64,000 bases of DNA from Flavobacteriaceae bacterium (GTDB lineage Bacteria > Bacteroidota > Bacteroidia > Flavobacteriales > Flavobacteriaceae), in NCBI GenBank assembly GCA_027490305.1, contig JAIXYI010000084.1, forward strand, positions 88,193-152,192, read 5' to 3'. The notes beneath the pieces were generated by a model that searched no databases, had not been told where the DNA came from, and worked only from the letters and a program-made list of their open reading frames with translations. Numbering within the stretch: the stretch's first letter is position 1; every line of letters begins with the position of its first letter. The position numbers and the translations under genes are program-made. Shown one piece after another: positions 8,793-16,709 of this stretch.

Positions 8793-10151
8793 ATGGAAAA
8801 GAAACGAGTCGCTTTTTACACGCTTGGCTGCAAACTGAATTTTTCGGAGACGTCGACTATTGCACGGAATTTTCAGGACGAAGGCTTTGATCGGGTCGAT
8901 TTCGAGGAAGTCGCCGATATTTATGTCATCAATACCTGCTCGGTCACTGACAACGCTGACAAGCAGTTCAAGCAGGTGGTGCGCAAAGCGCTCAAGTTGA
9001 ACGATAAAGCATTCGTTGCCGCGGTGGGTTGTTATGCACAGTTGAAGCCTGAGGAATTGGCAGCGGTTGATGGCGTTGATTTGGTGTTAGGAGCGACCGA
9101 AAAGTTCAAGATTACCGACTACATCCACGATTTGTCAAAGAACGACCACGGAGAAGTGCACTCGTGCGAGATTGCCGATGCGGATTTTTATGTGGGAAGC
9201 TACTCGATCGGCGACCGCACGCGTGCGTTCCTGAAAGTGCAGGACGGATGCGACTATAAATGTACCTACTGTACGATTCCGCTGGCCCGTGGCATTTCGC
9301 GGTCTGACACCATGGAAAACGTGTTGCAGAATGCCGCCGAGATTTCAGCCCAGGGCATTCGCGAGATTGTACTGACAGGTGTGAACATCGGAGACTATGG
9401 CAAAGGTGAATTCGGCAACAAACGCCACGAACATACCTTTTTGGAGCTGGTGCAGGCACTTGACCAGGTCGCAGGCATCGAGCGGCTGCGGATTTCGTCG
9501 ATCGAGCCGAACCTGCTAAAAAACGAAACCATTGACTTCGTTTCGCAGAGCCGCACCTTTGTGCCGCATTTCCATATCCCGCTGCAATCGGGGAGTAACG
9601 ACATACTGAAGAAGATGAAACGCCGCTACCTGCGGGAACTCTATGCCGAACGGGTGGCGAAAATCCGCGAGGTGATGCCGAACGCCTGTATCGGTGTGGA
9701 TGTTATTGTGGGCTTTCCGGGCGAAACGGATGACCATTTCCTTGAAACCTATCACTTTCTGAACGAACTGGATATTTCGTACCTGCACGTCTTCACCTAT
9801 TCAGAACGCGACAATACCGAAGCGGCTGAAATGGACGGTGTGGTGCCTGCCAATGTGCGGGCGAAACGCAGCAAAATGCTTCGTGGTTTATCGGTCAAGA
9901 AACGGCGGGCGTTTTACGAAAGCCAGCTCAACACCAAACGCACCGTGTTGTTTGAAGACGAAAATAAGGAAGGCTACATCTACGGCTTTACCGAGAATTA
10001 CGTACGCGTGAAACTGCCGTGGAACCCGGAATTAGCGAACACGTTGGTGCTCGTCGAACTTACCCATATCGATGAAGACGGATCCGTGCGCGCGACGGTA
10101 GTGGATCACGCAGCGGTCGCGGCCGGCTTACCCGCTGCCTTAGGTTTGTAA
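8793..10151 (+). CDS. mtaB: tRNA (N6-L-threonylcarbamoyladenosine(37)-C2)-methylthiotransferase
   Basis: Radical SAM enzyme of 452 residues that adds a methylthio group to t6A37 of ANN-decoding tRNAs, giving ms2t6A. The N-terminal UPF0004 domain has its three cluster cysteines, Cys13, Cys49 and Cys80. The radical SAM motif CDYKCTYC supplies Cys153, Cys157 and Cys160. A C-terminal TRAM-like region follows (about 385-445). The ATG at 8793 is chosen because MEKKRVAFYTLGCKLN is the family N-terminus; the upstream in-frame extension translates the structured leader. The 3' end overlaps the convergent flavoprotein gene by 46 bases. Confidence 0.93.
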   Translation: MEKKRVAFYTLGCKLNFSETSTIARNFQDEGFDRVDFEEVADIYVINTCSVTDNADKQFKQVVRKALKLNDKAFVAAVGCYAQLKPEELAAVDGVDLVLGATEKFKITDYIHDLSKNDHGEVHSCEIADADFYVGSYSIGDRTRAFLKVQDGCDYKCTYCTIPLARGISRSDTMENVLQNAAEISAQGIREIVLTGVNIGDYGKGEFGNKRHEHTFLELVQALDQVAGIERLRISSIEPNLLKNETIDFVSQSRTFVPHFHIPLQSGSNDILKKMKRRYLRELYAERVAKIREVMPNACIGVDVIVGFPGETDDHFLETYHFLNELDISYLHVFTYSERDNTEAAEMDGVVPANVRAKRSKMLRGLSVKKRRAFYESQLNTKRTVLFEDENKEGYIYGFTENYVRVKLPWNPELANTLVLVELTHIDEDGSVRATVVDHAAVAAGLPAALGL

Positions 10152-11284
10152 GGAAAGAACATCCCCCAGAACAATTGCCGCATGACCGTCCATTTATGAC
10201 GCTTCAGGGTCGGCTTGAGGTTGTGGTACGACTCGTGCCCCAGGATCATGTCGGCGATCAGCCGTCGCATGAACGCGCTTCTGCGACAAACCGTGACCAT
10301 CCATTCGAGGGTGCGGGGTTGGTAAAAACGATCGGCAATGCGGCAGGCCATTTCCAACTCTTTCCGGATGGGACGGGTGGCATCGAAATAGGAGGCCGGT
10401 GTGCCGGCTATAAGTTGTTCGGCCAGTAGCTCCGCCGACCGGAACGCATAGTAAATTCCTTCCCCCGTGATAGCATCCGTGAAACCACCGGCATCGCCAA
10501 TGAGGGCCCAGCCATCTCCCTGCAGGTTGTCAGGTATCCAGTCGACGGTGTAGGGGATGGTGGCGGCATACGACTTCTCTTCGTCGATTTCAAAAGCCGG
10601 ATAATGCTCGCTCAGAAAGCGTCGGATCTTCGCCAACGCTTCTTTCTTGGTCGTGGTGCCCGAGGTAAAACCAATGCCCACCGATGCATGATCGCGGCGG
10701 GGGAACATCCACAGGTAGCCTTTCAGGTCGTCATACGATTTCAGTACGATGCGGTTGTCGGTGAGTCCTTCCACATAATACCCGAGTCCGGCAAAACGGT
10801 TTTTCTGGAAGGACGCCGCGCCCAACAGGTTACGGCTCACGCCATGCGCCCCGTCGGCCCCGATCAGAAAGTCGAAGTGGCTGTGGTTCGTTTCGGCCTG
10901 TATCGTAAAGCCGTCTTCGTGTTTTTCAAACCCGGTGACTTTTTCGGCAACATGCACGACGCCCACCTGTGCACATTTTTCGAGCATGAACTCAGATAAG
11001 CGGTGGCGCGAGATGATGTGCAGTTGCGCGTTGCCCTTTAGGTGTGCGACGCGGTCAGTAGGCGAGAGGAAGGTAAAATCTTCTACAACCTGCATCTCCC
11101 GCGTGCACTCCGCCAAAATCGGAAACTGGTCAAACGCTTTTGATGTGATACCGCCTCCACACGGTTTCTCCCAGGGGATGCGATGGTCGAATACGGTGCA
11201 ACGAATTCCGTTGGAAGCGAGCAGCCAGGCCGCGTAGAGTCCGGCCGGTCCACCGCCGATAAGGGCCACATGGGACGGTTTCAT
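10106..11284 (-). CDS. FAD-dependent oxidoreductase, geranylgeranyl reductase family
   Basis: A 392-residue flavoprotein. The N-terminal FAD-binding GGGPAGLYAAWLLASNG is followed by PWEKPCGGGITSKAF, the substrate-channel PxxxCGGG motif of the geranylgeranyl reductase family, and later by GDAGGFTDAITGEGI, the second FAD motif. Family members reduce isoprenoid double bonds, for example in lipids or quinone side chains; the actual substrate here is unknown. No signal peptide is present, so it acts in the cytoplasm or at the inner membrane face. Its last 46 bases overlap the 3' end of mtaB on the other strand, an unusually long convergent overlap. Confidence 0.88.
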   Translation of the reverse strand: MKPSHVALIGGGPAGLYAAWLLASNGIRCTVFDHRIPWEKPCGGGITSKAFDQFPILAECTREMQVVEDFTFLSPTDRVAHLKGNAQLHIISRHRLSEFMLEKCAQVGVVHVAEKVTGFEKHEDGFTIQAETNHSHFDFLIGADGAHGVSRNLLGAASFQKNRFAGLGYYVEGLTDNRIVLKSYDDLKGYLWMFPRRDHASVGIGFTSGTTTKKEALAKIRRFLSEHYPAFEIDEEKSYAATIPYTVDWIPDNLQGDGWALIGDAGGFTDAITGEGIYYAFRSAELLAEQLIAGTPASYFDATRPIRKELEMACRIADRFYQPRTLEWMVTVCRRSAFMRRLIADMILGHESYHNLKPTLKRHKWTVMRQLFWGMFFPYKPKAAGKPAATAA

Positions 11285-11351
11285 AGTAGCAGAGGTCGGG
11301 TTAGGAGACCTGCCGCAAGTAACAAAAAAAAAGTTAAAAAACGGTCTTCGC

Positions 11352-11693
11352 TCAGTAACGCGACTGGAAGACGACTTTCGTGATGCGGTAGACGTTCAGT
11401 CCGTAAAGCTCGACGAATTCATACGTATGCCTTGCCGGTTGCTTGAAATCCACTAGCCGTTCGGCCGAGATTTCGTAATACATTTTTTCGCCTTCCATCA
11501 TAAGGCGGGCGCCTTCATTGCGGTAGGCCGAGCGGATGAGGGTGAATTCGGATAGGTTCCACGTAGTACCATGGGCGCTGAAATTGTCGATGCGGGCATA
11601 GAGGCCTTCGGTAATTTCGGTGTGGCAACCGTAGTATTTGGCGATGTCCTCGAAGAATAACAGGACGTTGATGCGGGCCTCGTCTGAAATCAT
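11352..11693 (-). CDS. Hypothetical protein
   Basis: A 113-residue soluble protein I do not recognise. It has an N-terminal helix (SDEARINVLLFFEDIAKYYG) and a predicted beta-rich remainder with aromatic residues. It lies 9 bases downstream of the GNAT-like gene on the same strand, so the two are probably cotranscribed. There is no signal peptide and there are no cysteine or metal-binding motifs. Confidence 0.65.
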   Translation of the reverse strand: MISDEARINVLLFFEDIAKYYGCHTEITEGLYARIDNFSAHGTTWNLSEFTLIRSAYRNEGARLMMEGEKMYYEISAERLVDFKQPARHTYEFVELYGLNVYRITKVVFQSRY

Positions 11694-11702
11694 ATCGTAT
11701 CG

Positions 11703-11987
11703 TTATATCCGGATGCCGGGTGGCAACAGGTCTTTGTAACGCGGATTTTTTCGGAAAAACGCCGCGATCTTCGGAAACACGGGCACGACCTTCAATCGAC
11801 GTTCGTAGGCGTCGTCGAGAATCGTGCGGAGCATTTCCGCGATGTTTTCATCGTCCGGACCCAAATCATCCGGGTGGATGCGCGTCAGGAACAGTTTGCG
11901 CTCCTGGAGCGAATATTCGATCACCAGTTTTTTTCCGTCCACCAAACTTTCGAATTGGCGGGAGAAGGTGTTGTCTTTTATTTCCAT
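11703..11987 (-). CDS. GNAT-like N-acetyltransferase, YidJ/Gcn5-related short family
   Basis: A 94-residue protein whose pattern, an N-terminal beta sheet (RQFESLVDGKKLVIEYSLQERKLFL), TRIHPDDLGP, then a helix IAEMLRTILDDAYERRLKVVPVFPKIAAFFRKNP, fits the short Acetyltransf_CG family (PF14542-type), which keeps the acetyl-CoA fold in about 90 residues. The ATG at 11987 (MEIKDNTFSRQF) gives the usual length; an upstream in-frame start at 12062 would add 25 unlikely residues. The substrate is unknown. It appears to be the first gene of a two-gene unit with the hypothetical gene 11352-11693. Confidence 0.7.
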   Translation of the reverse strand: MEIKDNTFSRQFESLVDGKKLVIEYSLQERKLFLTRIHPDDLGPDDENIAEMLRTILDDAYERRLKVVPVFPKIAAFFRKNPRYKDLLPPGIRI

Positions 11988-12129
11988 ATGCGAGCCGGTT
12001 TTGGAAAAGAGCGACGGCCAAACTTCTGCCAAAATAACGTGAAGTCGGACGCTTTCGTACAAAAAGAATTACTTTTATACAAAGTTCGCCATAATTCTGG
12101 CTTCGGCCTACCAACGGATAGTTAAATCG

Positions 12130-12807
12130 ATGTCGCCCGACAAAACCCACGTGTATTTCATGCCCGGACTCGCCGCTAGTCCGTTGATATTCGAACACAT
12201 CCGCCTGCCCGAAGACGAATTCGAATTGCATTACCTCGAATGGGAAGTGCCTGAGGGCGATGAAAGTCTGTCGGCCTATGCCCAACGTATTGCACGCCAC
12301 GTCACACACGAAAATCCGGTTTTGATCGGCGTTTCCTTCGGCGGGATACTCGTGCAGGAAATGATGGCATTCGTGAGGGCCCAACGGGTCATCATCATCT
12401 CTAGTGTCAAGAGCAGCACCGAGTTTCCGCGGCGTATGAAATTTGCTCGGGCCACGAAGGCTTACAAACTAATTCCCGTCCGTCTGTTTTTGAATGTCGA
12501 AAGATTGTCGGAATTATCGCTGGGCGCGAAGATAAAACAACGGCTCAAACTCTATGAGAAGTTCCTTTCCGTGCGCGACCCAAACTACCTCAATTGGGCA
12601 CTGGAAAAGGTCATCACCTGGGACCGCCGCCGACCTGATGACCGGGTGATCCACATTCACGGAGACGACGACCGCGTGTTCCCGATAAAATATACCTCGG
12701 GTTGTATCGTTGTAAAAGGGGGCACGCACATCATGATCCTGAACCGGTTCCGTTGGCTCAATGAGAACCTCCCACGGATTATAAAGGGCGAACCGTTGAA
12801 CGACTGA
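12130..12807 (+). CDS. Alpha/beta hydrolase
   Basis: A 225-residue soluble alpha/beta hydrolase. The nucleophile elbow GVSFGG places Ser69. A probable acid lies in HIHGDDDRVFP and the His in GGTHIMIL near the C-terminus, completing a Ser-Asp-His triad. The N-terminal HVYFMPGLAASPLIF resembles a degenerate HGxxG oxyanion block. No signal peptide is present. It is followed 35 bases later by the transglycosylase gene, which has its own promoter. The substrate cannot be inferred. Confidence 0.82.
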   Translation: MSPDKTHVYFMPGLAASPLIFEHIRLPEDEFELHYLEWEVPEGDESLSAYAQRIARHVTHENPVLIGVSFGGILVQEMMAFVRAQRVIIISSVKSSTEFPRRMKFARATKAYKLIPVRLFLNVERLSELSLGAKIKQRLKLYEKFLSVRDPNYLNWALEKVITWDRRRPDDRVIHIHGDDDRVFPIKYTSGCIVVKGGTHIMILNRFRWLNENLPRIIKGEPLND

Positions 12808-12825
12808 CAGAATTTCGTAGGTTTA
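12796..12825 (+). promoter_or_regulatory. Promoter of the lytic transglycosylase gene
   Basis: TTG at 12796-12798, 19 bases, then TAGGTTTA at 12818-12825, one base off the TAnnTTTG consensus. Transcription would start close to 12832, which favours the ATG at 12843 over the one at 12831. Confidence 0.5.
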
Positions 12826-12842
12826 CGTAAATGCAAAAGAAT

Positions 12843-13736
12843 ATGAAAAAGACGCGAATGATCGCCTTGCCGGCCTTAGTATTGTTGGCGGCAGGTATGC
12901 TTGTCTACGGTGTGAAGGCCGTTGAAGCCACTACCATCGCGAAAGAAGGAAAGAGAACGTATTTCCCGGAAAAAGTGGATTTTGCGGGCGAAGTCACGCC
13001 CCTACAGATAGCCGACGTACGCGAACGTTTCGAACGTGAACTGCTCGTGAACGCCAACCTCGACGCCACCACCTTGCTGATTATCAAGCGGGCAGCGCGC
13101 GTGTTTCCCGTCATCGAGCCTATTTTGGAGAAGAACGGCGTGCCGGATGATTTCAAATACCTGGCGGTGATTGAAAGCGGACTCGTAAATGCCGTGTCTC
13201 CGGCGGGAGCGCGTGGCGTTTGGCAGTTTATGCCGGAAACCGCGAAAGAACGGGGCATGGAAGTGAATGAAGTGGTCGACGAACGCTACCACCTTGAGAA
13301 ATCAACCGAGGCGGCCTGTCGTTATTTGCTGGATGCAAAGGCGAAATTCGGTTCGTGGACCCTGGCAGCGGCTTCCTACAACGGCGGCGTCAATGGTGTA
13401 ACCAAACAGATTGGGATACAGAAAGTTTCGAACTACTATGACCTATTGCTGACCGACGAAACGTCGCGTTATGTCTTCCGCATCCTGGCCCTTAAGGAAA
13501 TCATGCAACATCCAGACCGCTATGGTTTTATCGTGGCGCCACATGATCTCTACCGGCCCATTCCGGTGCGGACGATGGAAGTCGATTCGACCATCACCGA
13601 TCTCGCCGACTTTGCCCTGGCTCAGGGCATCAACTACAAAGTGTTGAAGATCCACAACCCGTGGCTGCGCGACCGTAAGTTGGTCAATACGGCCAAAAAG
13701 AAATACGTGCTCGAAATCCCAACTACCGGCTATTAG
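12843..13736 (+). CDS. Lytic transglycosylase, SLT domain (MltD-like)
   Basis: Periplasmic or membrane-anchored murein lytic transglycosylase of 297 residues. An N-terminal hydrophobic segment (about 6-25) serves as signal or anchor. The SLT goose-lysozyme domain follows, with catalytic Glu111 in AVIESGL, then SPAGARGVWQFMPETAK and AAASYNGGVNG, the three conserved blocks of family 1 enzymes. It cleaves the MurNAc-GlcNAc bond to form 1,6-anhydroMurNAc. LysM repeats usual in MltD are missing. An ATG at 12831 would add four residues. Its stop codon shares one base with the GTG start of the next gene. Confidence 0.88.
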   Translation: MKKTRMIALPALVLLAAGMLVYGVKAVEATTIAKEGKRTYFPEKVDFAGEVTPLQIADVRERFERELLVNANLDATTLLIIKRAARVFPVIEPILEKNGVPDDFKYLAVIESGLVNAVSPAGARGVWQFMPETAKERGMEVNEVVDERYHLEKSTEAACRYLLDAKAKFGSWTLAAASYNGGVNGVTKQIGIQKVSNYYDLLLTDETSRYVFRILALKEIMQHPDRYGFIVAPHDLYRPIPVRTMEVDSTITDLADFALAQGINYKVLKIHNPWLRDRKLVNTAKKKYVLEIPTTGY

Positions 13737-14557
13737 TGGAACATCCGGTGGTATGGGCGCTGGTCGGCTTCGTTATCGGCACGTTGGGAACCCTGATCGG
13801 TGCCGGCGGCGGATTTATCCTCGTTCCCATACTGATTATTTTCCGCCCCGATCTCGATCCGGGCACGATCACGGCGATTTCCATGGCGGTGGTCGCGGCG
13901 AACGCGATTTCCGGATCGGGTGCTTATATGTACAAACGCCGGGTCGATTATAAAGCCGGACTCATTTTCGCGCTGGTGACCATTCCCGGCTCCATACTCG
14001 GGGTTTGGACGGTTCGGGTCCTCCCGCGTCACACCTTTGATGTCGTTTTCTCGGTTTTACTGATTGTCCTTGCGGCGTTCCTGCTCGTGCGCGGTGGCAA
14101 AAAGAAGGCCGTTCCAGTGGTCACCGATCGAAAGGGATGGATACACCGCCGACTGGTGGATCGCGAAGGCGAAACCTTCGAATATTCCGTTAACCTCCGA
14201 AACGGATCGCTGCTGAGTGTCGTGGTCGGTTATATATCGCCGCTGTTAGGCATCGGAGGGGGTATCATCCATGTGCCGGCTATGGTCGAATGGCTGCGGT
14301 TCCCGGTGCATGTGGCTACCGCGACGTCCCACTTTATTCTGGCTATCATGGCAACAGTGACAGTGGCGACGCATTATTACGAAGGTGCGTACGACAATCC
14401 TGATGTACTGCAATTGGTGTTTTCACTTGCGGTGGGCGTCATTCCAGGCGCGCAGTTGGGAGCCTACTTGTCGGGTAAGTTACGGGGAAAAGCCATTATC
14501 CGAGCCCTTGCGGTTTCCCTGATTTTGGTCGGCATCCGGATTTTACTCAGTGCGTAA
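13736..14557 (+). CDS. TauE/SafE-family membrane permease
   Basis: Inner-membrane protein of 273 residues with about eight helices in two repeated halves, each starting with a GxGGGF/I motif: LIGAGGGFILVPIL near residue 25 and LGIGGGIIHVP near residue 175. This is the signature of the TauE/SafE (TSUP) family, proposed exporters of sulfite or organosulfonates. The start is a GTG sharing its first base with the previous stop (TAGTG), indicating translational coupling with the transglycosylase gene. No ATG in frame gives a complete first repeat. The 3' end overlaps the convergent gene by 11 bases. Confidence 0.87.
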   Translation: MEHPVVWALVGFVIGTLGTLIGAGGGFILVPILIIFRPDLDPGTITAISMAVVAANAISGSGAYMYKRRVDYKAGLIFALVTIPGSILGVWTVRVLPRHTFDVVFSVLLIVLAAFLLVRGGKKKAVPVVTDRKGWIHRRLVDREGETFEYSVNLRNGSLLSVVVGYISPLLGIGGGIIHVPAMVEWLRFPVHVATATSHFILAIMATVTVATHYYEGAYDNPDVLQLVFSLAVGVIPGAQLGAYLSGKLRGKAIIRALAVSLILVGIRILLSA

Positions 14558-15251
14558 CGATCGGCTCGCGCCGGATATCCGATTTCACTAACAGGTTGGA
14601 TATGCCTTCGTTATACGCATCGAAGTTCAGTTGAATCGCCTCTTTGATCGGGGTACGTTTCGCCACCTGCGGCGGGGGACCGCGCCGGATCGAGATCACC
14701 TTTAAGTCGGCGTCGAGGAAATACGTACAAAGGAAGCCAAGCGAATACTTCATCGTTTTCACCATCGCTTCGTCTTTGCTGTAGTTTTCACTCGCGTAGC
14801 AGACTTCAATATTTCCGCTGAATTTGCCCGCCATGGCCTTTGCCGCCTGCTTGCGGTCCCAGAACACGACGACAATCTTTAAGTCTTTGCTGTATTTCCG
14901 CGCCAGTTTGTTCAACGCGGCGATTTCCCCTTTGTTAAACACACACCAGGTGGCGTAGGTCTGAATCATCACCGGCTTTTTGATCGAACTCAGTTTGAGT
15001 TTCCCGCCTCCCAATCCGAGGCGTTTCAATGAATAATCTTCAAAACGGGTCCCCACCAATTGGTTGTTGACCAACGTATCGAAAAGAAACTGGCCTTCTG
15101 CGGCATCGCCCCGCTCATAGGCGGCGTTGCTGATTGAATTATAACGGCGCATGTTATCCTTGACCGCAGCCGGAAACATCTTTTCATCCTGGGCCGTCAT
15201 CGTGGCGACCACCAACAACCCACACGCAAGACAAAGTAGTTTTCTACTCAT
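14547..15251 (-). CDS. Secreted thioredoxin-fold protein with a CxxN site
   Basis: A 234-residue exported protein. Signal peptide MSRKLLCLACGLLVVATMTAQ. Residues 85-190 look like a TlpA/redoxin fold: a strand PVMIQTYATWC, a helix, then LKIVVVFWD. In place of the WCxxC redox motif it has Trp102-Cys103-Val-Phe-Asn106, so the resolving cysteine is lost. This would fit a single-Cys thiol enzyme, a disulfide-bond acceptor, or a non-redox scaffold. A promoter lies directly upstream (15281-15312). It is convergent with the TauE-like gene. Thioredoxin-fold assignment is moderate, function unknown. Confidence 0.72.
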   Translation of the reverse strand: MSRKLLCLACGLLVVATMTAQDEKMFPAAVKDNMRRYNSISNAAYERGDAAEGQFLFDTLVNNQLVGTRFEDYSLKRLGLGGGKLKLSSIKKPVMIQTYATWCVFNKGEIAALNKLARKYSKDLKIVVVFWDRKQAAKAMAGKFSGNIEVCYASENYSKDEAMVKTMKYSLGFLCTYFLDADLKVISIRRGPPPQVAKRTPIKEAIQLNFDAYNEGISNLLVKSDIRREPIVTH

Positions 15252-15280
15252 AATGGTTAAATTATGTTGGTTTGGGGACT

Positions 15281-15312
15281 CAAAACTACAAAATTTAATG
15301 CAAGATAATCAA
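15281..15312 (-). promoter_or_regulatory. Promoter of the CxxN thioredoxin-fold gene
   Basis: On the minus strand: TTG (15310-15312), 21 bases, then TAGTTTTG (15281-15288), ending 30 bases before the start at 15251. It fits the Bacteroidota consensus. Confidence 0.6.
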
Positions 15313-15342
15313 GTGTTTACCAAAATTTAATCGATAAAGTGC

Positions 15343-15375
15343 AAAAAAAGACGACTTCCTGTCTGGGAAGTCGTC
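15343..15375 (-). terminator. Intrinsic terminator after the TPR membrane protein gene
   Basis: Perfect 10-base stem (15350-15359 with 15366-15375), six-base loop, and on the minus strand a run of seven T (15343-15349). It lies 22 bases beyond the stop of the gene at 15397-15912. Confidence 0.93.
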
Positions 15376-15396
15376 GGTTCGGGAAGTGAAAAAACG

Positions 15397-15912
15397 TCAG
15401 ATTTTCTTCATCTGCTCTTTCATCATTTTGATTTGGTCTTTCAATAATCCTTGTTTATCAAGCTTTTTCGCCTCGTTCAGGAGGTTGGTCGCCTCGAGTT
15501 TCCGGCGGCGCATCATCGCCACACCCGCCAGGTTCAATTTGGCAATGGCAATGTCGGTGCTCATCGACAGACCGAGTTCCAACGCCTTCTTAAAGTGCTT
15601 TTCTGCCTGGTTTACGTTGGTTTGCGAGAGCATGAGTCCGTGCAGGTACTCATAATACCCCTGTTGTTTCCGCACCAGCGCCGTCTGTGGGTTCTTGATA
15701 TAGCCAAGCCATTTTTGGGCCCCGGCGAAGTCCTGCTTACGCAATTTGAGGAACGCCAATACAATAAATTCGTTTTTGAAGTAGAGCAACACGAAAATGC
15801 CCGCCAACAGAATAAGGAAAATACCGTTGCCGATTTCGCTATCCGTGAACTCGTAAACCGCCAGCGCGACGAGCGCCACCGCCAGGATCATTTTGAAAAT
15901 TTTATTATACAT
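15397..15912 (-). CDS. Membrane protein with TPR-like repeats
   Basis: A 171-residue protein. Two hydrophobic segments come first (about 8-22 and 28-45), followed by a helical region with TPR character: LVRKQQGYYEYLHGLMLSQT, AEKHFKKALELGLSMSTD, AIAKLNLAGVAMMRRRK and LEATNLLNEAKKLDKQG. The soluble part presumably faces the cytoplasm and mediates protein contacts. Specific function is not recognisable. The strong terminator follows the stop; upstream lies the rpmH promoter region on the other strand. Confidence 0.7.
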   Translation of the reverse strand: MYNKIFKMILAVALVALAVYEFTDSEIGNGIFLILLAGIFVLLYFKNEFIVLAFLKLRKQDFAGAQKWLGYIKNPQTALVRKQQGYYEYLHGLMLSQTNVNQAEKHFKKALELGLSMSTDIAIAKLNLAGVAMMRRRKLEATNLLNEAKKLDKQGLLKDQIKMMKEQMKKI

Positions 15913-16037
15913 CTGTATCGTAATGAATTAAAGGTCGTTTCAGCGCTTTTGACAGGCCCGTTCCTTCCGTAACGAACCCGCGCCAGACGCGCCGCCAAAG
16001 ATAGCAAAAACCCACCAAAATATTTTTTTGAAAGCAC

Positions 16038-16067
16038 TTGCCGAAGTGAAAAAGCTTCGTATATTTG
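16038..16067 (+). promoter_or_regulatory. Promoter of rpmH
   Basis: TTG at 16038-16040, 19 bases, then TATATTTG at 16060-16067: same architecture and spacing as the rpmE2 promoter. The leader to the ATG at 16137 is about 60 bases. Confidence 0.78.
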
Positions 16068-16136
16068 CATCCGGTTTCAAAACCAGCCACATCGGCGCAC
16101 GAATTATTGATAGTAAGACATTAAAGATACCTGGCA

Positions 16137-16298
16137 ATGAGCAAAAGAACATTTCAACCGTCAAAAAGAAAAAGAAGAAATAAGCATGGCTTTATGGAAA
16201 GGATGGCTTCTGCGAACGGAAGAAAAGTTCTGGCGCGTAGAAGAGCGAAAGGCCGTCACAAGCTGACCGTTTCAAGTGAGCCACGACACAAGAAATAA
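16137..16298 (+). CDS. rpmH: 50S ribosomal protein L34
   Basis: A 53-residue basic ribosomal protein, beginning [20 protein letters not shown] and continuing [20 protein letters not shown], the universal L34 sequence, then [13 protein letters not shown]. It binds 23S rRNA in the large subunit. In many bacteria rpmH is followed by rnpA and lies near dnaA; neither is present here, which is common in Bacteroidota. It has its own promoter and terminator. Confidence 0.97.
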   Translation: MSKRTFQPSKRKRRNKHGFMERMASANGRKVLARRRAKGRHKLTVSSEPRHKK

Positions 16299-16318
16299 TT
16301 TTCTGGAAAAGACAAAAC

Positions 16319-16351
16319 AAGGCGTTACTCGTATAAGTACCGCCTTTTTTT
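16319..16351 (+). terminator. Intrinsic terminator after rpmH
   Basis: Eleven-base stem with one mismatch (16319-16329 with 16336-16346), six-base loop, T run to 16351. It lies 21 bases after the stop codon. Confidence 0.88.
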
Positions 16352-16364
16352 ATACCTTGTCGGG

Positions 16365-16455
16365 AACGTGAATAATGAATAATGTACGATGAACAATGAA
16401 TCTTGATAGGTGCGCAATTATTAATTATCAATTATCCATTATCCATTATCAATTT
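16365..16455. repeat. AT-rich simple repeats after rpmH
   Basis: Part of the 411-base gene-free stretch between rpmH and carB. It holds short repeats such as GAATAATGAATAATG and ATTATCCATTATCCATTATC with no coding potential. It is followed by the structured element (16470-16616) and by the CCAACTn repeat leader of carB. Confidence 0.5.
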
Positions 16456-16469
16456 CCCTCGTTCTTTAC

Positions 16470-16616
16470 TTTTTGAAGCCAATCCGGCTGTTCGCTTTTA
16501 GCTTTCTCCGCAAAAGCCGGTTTTGCAACCGCGCCTCCCGGCTTCCTTCGGTCGCCGTCGCCACGGGCAAAACCACGCTTTTCCGTCAAAAGGCTAACCG
16601 CTGCCATCCGGGCTAG
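16470..16616 (-). ncRNA. Structured RNA-like element, copy 2 (Flavo-1-like?)
   Basis: Read on the minus strand: AGCC, then GGATGGCAGCGG, AGCCTTTTG, a GC-rich centre with GTTTTGC paired to GCAAAAC, then AAAGCGAACAGCC, GGCT and an A-rich tail. The terminal AGCC/GGCT pairs. It lies antisense in the rpmH-carB gap with no gene directly downstream on its strand, so if transcribed it is more likely a stand-alone RNA than a leader. It is closely related to the copies at 45488-45640 and 59081-59231. Confidence 0.5.
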
Positions 16617-16619
16617 GAT

Positions 16620-16708
16620 AACCCTCTCAACAACCAACTCCTAACTCCCAACACCTGACTACTAACTACTGACCACTAACTACTAACTACTGACTACTCA
16701 CAACTACC
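16620..16708. repeat. CCAACTn-type repeat leader of carB
   Basis: Runs of CCAACTCCTAACTCC and ACTACTAACTACTGACC units of 7-8 bases extend to the base before the carB ATG at 16710. The orientation is sense with respect to carB. Confidence 0.65.
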
Positions 16709-16709
16709 T

